This document shows positions 1 through 9,218 of a DNA stretch of 11,209 bases, in pieces. Source of the DNA: an uncultured Comamonadaceae bacterium (lineage in GTDB: Bacteria > Pseudomonadota > Gammaproteobacteria > Burkholderiales > Burkholderiaceae); the NCBI GenBank assembly GCA_946482595.1, contig CAMLSD010000130.1:1-11209 (forward strand), in the 5' to 3' direction. The notes below the pieces were generated by a model. That model made no database searches and had not been told where the DNA came from. It saw nothing but the letters and a program-made list of their open reading frames with translations. The position numbers were made by a program, and so were the translations under genes. The first letter of the stretch is position 1. Each line of letters opens with the position of its first letter.

Positions 1-3905
<3,905 letters not shown>

Positions 3906-3920
3906 AAACACTCCGTGTCG

Positions 3921-3945
3921 AACCCCACCTGGCCGTGGCGGGGTT
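3921..3945 (-). other. Stem-loop just upstream of the rpoB ribosome binding site
   Basis: On the transcribed strand, arms AACCCCGCC (3945-3937) and GGTGGGGTT (3929-3921) form 9 pairs, one of them G·U, around a 7-nt loop. The hairpin ends 6 nt before the GGAG of rpoB. No U-tract follows, so it is not an intrinsic terminator. Its position would allow an effect on rpoB translation or mRNA processing, but that is inference from position only. Confidence 0.5.
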
Positions 3946-4071
3946 TCGTTCGGCGACTGGCACCAGATCTGGCATCTGAAGCTTGGTGGCTGGCCACTAC
4001 CAGCCGCTGGCGGACAACCGGGGCATTGCACCCCAGTCCGACCAAACTGGTCCTCTGCAGTCGGTTCAGAG

Positions 4072-4111
4072 AACACTTGAAAGAACCCGACAGCATAACT
4101 TGTCAAGTGCT
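4072..4111 (-). other. Long-loop inverted repeat in the rplL-rpoB spacer
   Basis: The arms AGCACTTGA (4111-4103) and TCAAGTGTT (4080-4072) can form 9 pairs with one G·U around 22 nt. In E. coli the rplL-rpoB spacer carries an RNase III processing site, and this is one of the stem-loops here that could play that part. There is no sequence proof of cleavage. The rest of this spacer down to 3946 holds only short inverted repeats, such as CCAGATCTGG, and no gene. Confidence 0.35.
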
Positions 4112-4121
4112 TTCAGGTGCT

Positions 4122-4144
4122 CTCCAGGGCTTTAGGCCCTGAAG
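4122..4144 (-). other. Stem-loop directly after the rplL-rpoB attenuator
   Basis: The arms CTTCAGGGC (4144-4136) and GCCCTGGAG (4130-4122) pair over 9 bp with one U·G and a CTAAA loop. It begins 3 nt after the U-tract of the terminator-like hairpin at 4148-4180. It has no U-tract of its own. It could protect the processed 3' end, help pause the polymerase, or serve as a processing site. The structure is clear by eye but its role is unknown. Confidence 0.45.
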
Positions 4145-4147
4145 CGC

Positions 4148-4180
4148 AAAAGGCTGGGGGCCTTGAACAGGCTCCCAGCC
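4148..4180 (-). terminator. Terminator-like attenuator between rplL and rpoB
   Basis: The 5' arm starts 17 nt after the rplL stop codon. GGCTGGG pairs with CCCAGCC, then one A·C mismatch, then GCCT pairs with AGGC around a 5-nt loop. TTTT follows at 4151-4148 and then GCGC. The AAGG before the 5' arm can also pair with the U-tract. Known in E. coli: an attenuator here stops most transcripts, so ribosomal proteins are made in excess over polymerase subunits. The short U-tract suggests partial termination, which suits the same role. Confidence 0.7.
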
Positions 4181-4197
4181 CCTTGAGGCAAGCGCAA

Positions 4198-4572
4198 TTA
4201 CTTGAGCTCGACCTTCGCGCCAGCTTCTTCCAGCTTCTTCTTGGCGGCTTCGGCGTCGGCCTTGGCCACACCTTCCTTGACGGGCTTCGGAGCGCCGTCG
4301 ACCAGGTCCTTGGCTTCCTTCAGGCCCAGGCCGGTGATTTCGCGCACGGCCTTGATCACGCCGACCTTGTTGGAGCCAGCTTCCAGCAGGACCACGTTGA
4401 ACTCGGTCTTTTCTTCAGCGGCCGGGGCAGCGGCACCACCACCAGCGGCCGGAGCGGCCATGGCAGCAGCGGACACGCCGAACTTTTCTTCAATGGCCTT
4501 GACCAGGTCATTGAGTTCCATCACGGACATGCTGTCCAGGGCCGTCAGAAATGCGTCTTTATCGAATGCCAT
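4198..4572 (-). CDS. rplL: 50S ribosomal protein L7/L12
   Basis: This is the multi-copy stalk protein of the large subunit, which recruits EF-Tu, EF-G and other GTPases and stimulates their GTP hydrolysis. It has 124 residues, the usual family length. The N-terminal dimerisation and L10-binding part is about residues 1-35. An Ala/Gly-rich hinge lies at about 35-52. The C-terminal factor-binding domain is about 55-124 and includes [20 protein letters not shown] at 69-88. The start ATG (4570-4572) has AGGA about 8 nt upstream, and the stop is TAA. It lies 35 nt after rplJ and is surely co-transcribed with it. The terminator-like hairpin 17 nt downstream separates it from rpoB. It can be translated at a higher rate than rplJ to meet the several copies needed per ribosome; that is known for the family and not visible here. 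Confidence 0.98.
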   Translation of the reverse strand: MAFDKDAFLTALDSMSVMELNDLVKAIEEKFGVSAAAMAAPAAGGGAAAPAAEEKTEFNVVLLEAGSNKVGVIKAVREITGLGLKEAKDLVDGAPKPVKEGVAKADAEAAKKKLEEAGAKVELK

Positions 4573-4607
4573 TTGGATTTCCTAAACTTTGAAATGGGTT
4601 GAACAGG

Positions 4608-5132
4608 TCAGGCGGCAGCAGGCTCGGCGGCGGCTTCGGTGGCACCTTCGCCACGCTTTTCCGCCAGAGCGGCCAGCACACGTGCCATGCGCGACACCGG
4701 CGACTGCATGAGACCCAGCAGCTGGGACAGCAGCACTTCCTTGGTCGGGATGGCCGCCAGGGCCTTCACGCCGTCAGCGTTCAGCGGCTTGCCGGCATAG
4801 GCACCGGCCTTGATGACCAGCTTGTCGTTCGTCTTGGCAAAGTCGGCCAGGACTTTGGCTGCGGCCACGGCGTCTTCGGAGAAGCCGTAGATCAGCGGTC
4901 CAGCCATGGTCTCGGCCGCGCACTCGAACGAGGTACCAGCAACTGCACGGCGTGCAAGCGTGTTTTTCAGGACGTGCAGGTACACGCCCTTTTCACGCGC
5001 TTGACGGCGCAGCTGGTCCAGTTGAGCGACGGTGAGGCCACGATACTCTGCCAGCGCGAGCGTCTGCGACTTGGCCGCCTGGGCCGCCACTTCGGTCACG
5101 ACAGCTTGTTTGTCGTTGCGATTCAGACTCAA
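4608..5132 (-). CDS. rplJ: 50S ribosomal protein L10, with a TTG start
   Basis: L10 anchors L7/L12 dimers at the base of the stalk and binds 23S rRNA beside L11. As the L10-L12 complex it also represses translation of its own mRNA. The protein has 174 residues starting [12 protein letters not shown], the standard N-terminus in Burkholderiales. Family motifs include AEYRGLTV at 28-35 and [14 protein letters not shown] at 50-63. The C-terminal part carries the L12-binding helix and an Ala/Glu-rich tail. The start is TTG (5130-5132). An in-frame TAG lies two codons upstream (5136-5138), the first internal Met codon is residue 76, and a GAGGAG ribosome binding site sits 6 nt before the TTG. No ATG start is possible at this end. 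It is preceded by a 259-nt structured leader and followed by rplL after 35 nt. Confidence 0.96.
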   Translation of the reverse strand: MSLNRNDKQAVVTEVAAQAAKSQTLALAEYRGLTVAQLDQLRRQAREKGVYLHVLKNTLARRAVAGTSFECAAETMAGPLIYGFSEDAVAAAKVLADFAKTNDKLVIKAGAYAGKPLNADGVKALAAIPTKEVLLSQLLGLMQSPVSRMARVLAALAEKRGEGATEAAAEPAAA

Positions 5133-5138
5133 GGTCTA

Positions 5139-5144
5139 CTCCTC
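5139..5144 (-). promoter_or_regulatory. Ribosome binding site that fixes the TTG start of rplJ
   Basis: GAGGAG on the transcribed strand is 6 nt before the TTG at 5132-5130. Its second half runs into the in-frame TAG at 5138-5136, so nothing upstream in this frame can be used. The 9-bp hairpin at 5152-5173 ends 7 nt before it. Confidence 0.8.
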
Positions 5145-5151
5145 ACATCAC

Positions 5152-5345
5152 GCACCCGACACCGGTCGGGTGCACCCAGTTACAGCGACCTCTGTTCAGG
5201 AAACCAGGCCCGTCTTGCGACAGGCCTCACATCCATTCCAGCGGGACCGCCATCTGCGTTGGCCGGCGGGGCGAACCCCGACGATTAAGCGACTTGCATC
5301 ACGCCAACGGTCTTTGATAGCCCGCAGCAGGTTGCCCCGCTGCGG
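5152..5345 (-). promoter_or_regulatory. Structured rplJ leader, likely L10(L12) autoregulatory region
   Basis: The 259-nt rplA-rplJ spacer folds into a chain of stem-loops on the transcribed strand. (1) 5345-5322: CCGCAGCGGG with CCTGCTGCGG, 10 pairs, one G·U, GCAA loop. (2) 5309-5257: CGTTGGC with GCCAACG, closing over a CGGGG-TTCG-CCCCG hairpin at 5280-5267. GAC (5312-5310) and GTC (5247-5245) may add outer pairs across a bulge that includes CAGATGG. (3) 5227-5206: AGGCCTGTC with GACGGGCCT, 9 pairs, GCAA loop. (4) 5173-5152: GCACCCGAC with GTCGGGTGC, perfect 9 pairs, CGGT loop, close to the ribosome binding site. Known: bacterial rplJ leaders carry an L10(L12) binding structure for translational feedback. 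Position and folding fit; which element binds L10 is inference. I found no convincing promoter or U-tract terminator. Confidence 0.65.
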
Positions 5346-5391
5346 CCCACCAATTCATGCACCCCGCCCGCAGGCCAGGTGCTCAAACACT

Positions 5392-6099
5392 TCAGCCTGC
5401 CGCCTGCGTCAGCACGGTGGAGCCGTCCACACGTACGCCCACGCCCATCGTCGAGGACACGGCGATCTTGCGCAGATAGATGCCCTTGCTCGAAGCCGGC
5501 TTGGCCTTGTTCAGTGCGTCCAGCAGCGCTGCCAGGTTGCCCTTGAGCTTGTCGGAGTCGAACGAGCGACGGCCGATCGTGCCGTGGATGATCCCGGCCT
5601 TGTCGACACGGAACTGCACCTGACCCGCCTTGGCGTTCTTCACGGCCGTGGCGACGTCGGGGGTGACGGTGCCGACCTTCGGGTTCGGCATCAGGCCACG
5701 CGGGCCGAGGATCTGGCCCAGGGTACCGACCACACGCATCGTGTCCGGCGAGGCGATCACCACGTCGAAGTTGATGTTGCCGGCCTTGACCTGTTCGGCC
5801 AGGTCTTCCATGCCCACCACGTCAGCACCGGCGGCGCGGGCTTCGTCAGCCTTGGCGCCCTGCGCGAACACGGCCACACGCTTGGTCTTGCCGGTGCCGT
5901 TGGGCAGCACGACGGCGCCACGCACGACCTGGTCGGACTTCTTCGCGTCGACGCCGAGCTGCACGGCCACGTCGATGGACTCATCGAACTTGGCGGTAGC
6001 GCATTCCTTGACGATGCTCAGGGCTTCTTCGATGGTGTACAGCTTGAGGCTGTCGACCTTGCCCACCAGGGCCTTTTGACGCTTGGTTTGCTTTGCCAT
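5392..6099 (-). CDS. rplA: 50S ribosomal protein L1
   Basis: L1 binds 23S rRNA to form the mobile L1 stalk, which helps release deacylated tRNA from the E site. In the L11 operon it is also the translational repressor. There are 235 residues from ATG (6097-6099), starting [15 protein letters not shown]; the family is usually about 230 long. Conserved family stretches are present, including the [18 protein letters not shown] block and the following RNA-binding [15 protein letters not shown] region. The start lies 2 nt after the rplK stop (TGA TC ATG), with a GGAAGGGG ribosome binding site inside the end of rplK, so the two genes are translationally coupled. The stop is TGA. The reading frame stays open far upstream inside rplK, but the MAKQTKR start is the family start and I do not extend it. 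Confidence 0.97.
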   Translation of the reverse strand: MAKQTKRQKALVGKVDSLKLYTIEEALSIVKECATAKFDESIDVAVQLGVDAKKSDQVVRGAVVLPNGTGKTKRVAVFAQGAKADEARAAGADVVGMEDLAEQVKAGNINFDVVIASPDTMRVVGTLGQILGPRGLMPNPKVGTVTPDVATAVKNAKAGQVQFRVDKAGIIHGTIGRRSFDSDKLKGNLAALLDALNKAKPASSKGIYLRKIAVSSTMGVGVRVDGSTVLTQAAG

Positions 6100-6101
6100 G
6101 A

Positions 6102-6533
6102 TCAGACCCCTTCCACGGCCACGCCCATCGAGCGGGCCGAACCGGCGATGGTACGCACTGCGGCATCCAGGTCGGCTGCCGTCAGATCCTTCAGCTTGGT
6201 CTTGGCGATCTCCTCGAGCTGGGCGCGGGTGATCTTGGCGACCTTGTCGCTGTGAGGACGCGGAGAACCCTTGTCGATCTTGACGGCCTTCTTGATCAGG
6301 ACGGTCGCGGGCGGCGTCTTGATGACGAAGGTGAAGGACTTGTCTGCAAAGGCGGTGATGACCACCGGCAGCATCAGACCGGGCTCGACGCCCTGGGTCT
6401 GGGCGTTGAACGCCTTGCAGAACTCCATGATGTTCAGACCGCGCTGACCGAGCGCCGGACCGACCGGAGGCGAAGGATTGGCCTTGCCTGCCGGAATTTG
6501 CAGCTTGATGAAGCCGACAATCTTCTTGGCCAT
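6102..6533 (-). CDS. rplK: 50S ribosomal protein L11
   Basis: L11 binds the GTPase-associated centre of 23S rRNA, next to L10-L7/L12, and affects EF-G function and RelA activation. Thiostrepton-type antibiotics bind between it and the rRNA. The 143 residues match the family length. The N-terminal domain has the proline-rich [15 protein letters not shown] at 18-32, which carries the prolines that line the thiostrepton site. The C-terminal RNA-binding domain includes the IAGSARSMG signature near the end. The start is ATG (6531-6533) with AGGAGA at 6538-6543. An in-frame extension to 6563 exists but lacks the conserved MAKKIVG start and would skip this ribosome binding site. It follows nusG after a 180-nt spacer and precedes rplA by 2 nt. 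Confidence 0.97.
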   Translation of the reverse strand: MAKKIVGFIKLQIPAGKANPSPPVGPALGQRGLNIMEFCKAFNAQTQGVEPGLMLPVVITAFADKSFTFVIKTPPATVLIKKAVKIDKGSPRPHSDKVAKITRAQLEEIAKTKLKDLTAADLDAAVRTIAGSARSMGVAVEGV

Positions 6534-6585
6534 GATTTCTCCTGGGACAACCCCTGCGGCCACGCGGGAGTTGTTGAGTGCAAGC

Positions 6586-6620
6586 GCAAGGGACTCGGGC
6601 GATCAGGCCCATACCCTTGC
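6586..6620 (-). promoter_or_regulatory. Candidate L1 autoregulatory site in the rplK leader
   Basis: On the transcribed strand, GCAAGGG (6620-6614) pairs perfectly with CCCTTGC (6592-6586). Inside it, GGGC (6610-6607) pairs with GCCC (6600-6597) around a CTGATC loop. The two helices are separated by an asymmetric internal loop, TAT against GAGT. Known: L1 represses its operon by binding a leader RNA that mimics its 23S site, namely two helices flanking an asymmetric loop. The shape and the place, 52 nt before the rplK start, fit. I have not checked individual conserved bases, so this is a candidate only. Confidence 0.4.
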
Positions 6621-6664
6621 TCCTCTTGGCGGTGTCACGTCACCACACGCAACGGGCCGGACAG

Positions 6665-6704
6665 GCATCGCCCGAAGGACGATGCGGGCCCCGGCCAGGG
6701 CCCG
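6665..6704 (-). other. Two adjacent stem-loops after nusG
   Basis: The first starts 9 nt after the nusG stop: CGGGCCC (6704-6698) pairs with GGGCCCG (6691-6685) around a 6-nt loop. The second follows at once, sharing base 6685: GCATCGTCC pairs with GGGCGATGC over 9 bp with one U·G. It can instead be drawn with a CTTCGG tetraloop cap and a bulged U. No U-tract follows. They may protect or process the nusG mRNA end, or slow transcription into rplK. Function is unproven. Confidence 0.5.
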
Positions 6705-6713
6705 GATTCAGGA

Positions 6714-7271
6714 TCAGATCTTCTCGACCTGATGGAAATCGAGTTCCACCGGGGTGGCACGGCCGAAGATCGTGACCGAGACGCGGACCTTGGATTTGTC
6801 GTAGTTGACTTCCTCGATCGCACCGTTGAAGTCGGTGAACGGGCCTTCCTTGACGCGCACCACCTCGCCGACTTCCCATTCGACCTTGGGCCGCGGTTTC
6901 TCGATGCCTTCCTGCATCTGGTTGACGATCTTCATGACCTCGTCTTCCGAGATGGGCACGGGGCGATTGCGTGCCCCGCCGACAAAACCGGTCACCTTCG
7001 AGGTGTGCTTCACCAGGTGCCAGGTGTCGTCTTCCATGACCATCTCGACCAGCACATAGCCCGGGAAGAAGCGTCGCTCGGTCACGGCCTTCTTGCCGTT
7101 CTTGACCTCAACAACCTCTTCGGTCGGCACGAGGATGCGGCCGAACTTGGCCTGCATGCCCGCACGGTCGATGCGCTCGCGCAGATTGCGCTCCACGGCC
7201 TTTTCCATGCCGGAGTAGGCATGGACCACGTACCAGCGCTTGTCGGTGCCGCCGCTTTCCACTTCACTCAT
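6714..7271 (-). CDS. nusG: Transcription termination/antitermination factor NusG
   Basis: NusG binds elongating RNA polymerase with its N-terminal domain and suppresses pausing. With its C-terminal KOW domain it contacts Rho, or S10 in coupling to the ribosome. It has 185 residues, slightly longer at the N-terminus than E. coli NusG. The NGN domain runs from about WYVVHAYSG (13-21) to about 118, with [10 protein letters not shown] at 66-75 and VTGFVGG at 93-99. The KOW domain is about 130-185, with [12 protein letters not shown] and [12 protein letters not shown]; the family's conserved F is in IFGR, 168-171. The start ATG (7269-7271) has AAGGGG upstream and lies 12 nt after the secE stop, so the pair is co-transcribed. 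The stop is TGA. Confidence 0.98.
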   Translation of the reverse strand: MSEVESGGTDKRWYVVHAYSGMEKAVERNLRERIDRAGMQAKFGRILVPTEEVVEVKNGKKAVTERRFFPGYVLVEMVMEDDTWHLVKHTSKVTGFVGGARNRPVPISEDEVMKIVNQMQEGIEKPRPKVEWEVGEVVRVKEGPFTDFNGAIEEVNYDKSKVRVSVTIFGRATPVELDFHQVEKI

Positions 7272-7283
7272 CGTCTTGCCCCT

Positions 7284-7667
7284 TCAGCGCTTCCAGCCCA
7301 GCAGCAGGTCGTACAGGACCCATTCGAGCGTCTTGTCGGTAAGCCACAGGAACAGGGCCATCACCACCACGAAGGCGAAGACGTAGCCCGTCATCTGCAT
7401 GGCTTCCTTGCGGGTGGGCCAGACGACCTTCTTGACCTCGCGCCATGAATCGCGCGAGAACCCGATCAACTGCTTGCCCGGTTCAGCCGTGAAGAACACG
7501 CCCGCTGCGGCCACCAGCACGAGCAACAGGGCCGCCACACGCACCCAGAGGTCCTGCTGACCCAGCAAATAGAAGGCCGCCACGGCGCCAATGACAAGCA
7601 GGCCGGCCACTGCCAGCTTGGCTTTGTCTGCGCCTGTGGAGACGGTTTCGACTTGAGGTTGAGTCAT
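7284..7667 (-). CDS. secE: Preprotein translocase subunit SecE
   Basis: SecE clamps SecY in the SecYEG channel of the inner membrane. The 127 residues show three hydrophobic spans at about 17-35, 42-60 and 95-112, the three-span form as in E. coli. The conserved cytoplasmic amphipathic motif REVKKVVWPTRKE is at 76-88, before the last span. I chose ATG 7665-7667 (MTQPQVETV). A longer reading would need a TTG at 7709 and adds an Arg-rich stretch unlike the family. The ribosome binding site is weak: upstream is GCGAAGCAA with no clear AGGAGG, which is odd for this otherwise well-marked cluster and may reflect low expression. It lies between tRNA-Trp and nusG, the conserved proteobacterial context. 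Confidence 0.95.
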   Translation of the reverse strand: MTQPQVETVSTGADKAKLAVAGLLVIGAVAAFYLLGQQDLWVRVAALLLVLVAAAGVFFTAEPGKQLIGFSRDSWREVKKVVWPTRKEAMQMTGYVFAFVVVMALFLWLTDKTLEWVLYDLLLGWKR

Positions 7668-7719
7668 TTGCTTCGCTTTGCGCGGGCCCACCCTGGAGCA
7701 CACCCGCAACCACCTATCA

Positions 7720-7776
7720 GCAGCAAAGCCCGCCGGGCTGTCTGGCCTCTTTCGAGACCCGCCTGCGGGCTGCTGC
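7720..7776 (-). other. Competing stem-loops in the tRNA-Trp to secE spacer
   Basis: The 161-nt spacer can fold in two ways. One is a long stem: GCAGCAGCCCGC (7776-7765) with GCGGGCT-TT-GCTGC (7733-7720), 12 pairs with a 2-nt bulge. It encloses a GAAA-capped hairpin at 7759-7744 (GGTCTC with GAGGCC). The other way has local hairpins, among them AGCCC-GGC-GGGCT at 7739-7727 followed by TT, a weak terminator-like element. The long stem and the 7727-7739 hairpin exclude each other. This is seen in the sequence; any attenuation or tRNA 3'-processing role is inference. No gene and no convincing promoter lie here. Confidence 0.4.
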
Positions 7777-7828
7777 CGGGGCCGACCGGTTGGGGGTCAG
7801 CCGCTGATTTGCTCGAGAGATCCGGATC

Positions 7829-7904
7829 TGGCAGGGGCAGAGGGAATCGAACCCCCAACCTTCGGTTTTGGAGACCGACGCTCTGCCAATTGAGCTATAC
7901 CCCT
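7829..7904 (-). tRNA. trpT: tRNA-Trp (anticodon CCA)
   Basis: A complete 76-nt cloverleaf can be drawn with the 3' CCA encoded (7831-7829). The acceptor stem AGGGGTA pairs with TGCCCCT (one G·U), with discriminator G at 7832. The D stem is GCTC/GAGC. The anticodon stem TCGGT/ACCGA holds loop CTCCAAA, with anticodon CCA at 7871-7869. The T arm has the TTCGATT loop. It reads UGG codons. Its 5' end is only 9 nt after the tuf stop codon, so it must be cut from the tuf-secE transcript by RNase P and a 3' nuclease. The tuf-trpT-secE-nusG order is known from other proteobacteria. Confidence 0.98.
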
Positions 7905-7913
7905 AGACCCTTA

Positions 7914-9104
<1,191 letters not shown>

Positions 9105-9147
9105 TTCATTTCTCCTGATCAAAGAGCATTGCCAGTGTCGGGTTTAA

Positions 9148-9208
9148 GGTCTCCGCGAGTCGGGGGTTCCGCACGCCACTGGCAGCGTGCGGCCTCCCCG
9201 CGAAGACC
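9148..9208 (-). other. Large composite stem-loop between fusA and tuf
   Basis: It starts 10 nt after the fusA stop. The basal stem GGTCTTCGCG (9208-9199) pairs with CGCGGAGACC (9157-9148), 10 pairs with one U·G. A middle GGG can pair with CCC. The apical stem CCGCACGC (9192-9185) pairs perfectly with GCGTGCGG (9176-9169) around an 8-nt loop. No U-tract follows (TTAAACCC), so it is not a typical terminator. It could stabilise or process the mRNA so that EF-Tu is made in excess over EF-G, but this is inference. The rest of the 114-nt spacer holds only the tuf ribosome binding site. Confidence 0.6.
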
Positions 9209-9218
9209 GCTTTGAGGT

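Noticed and set aside
4101..4106. Perfect -35-like TTGACA on the minus strand upstream of rpoB
   Set aside because: No acceptable -10 hexamer lies 16-18 nt downstream (CTTTCA region), so I do not call a promoter.
6600..6660. Possible rplK promoter (GTGACA with TATGGG)
   Set aside because: The spacing is 19 nt and the -10 match is poor. A promoter may exist here, as in E. coli, but the sequence does not show it clearly.
7284..7709. Longer secE from a TTG at 7709
   Set aside because: It adds an Arg-rich stretch not seen in the family. The ATG at 7667 gives the normal length.
7664..7858. 64-codon minus-strand frame starting in the T arm of tRNA-Trp (GVRFPLPLP)
   Set aside because: This is a translation of the tRNA T-loop and spacer. 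It has no ribosome binding site and is a typical artefact.
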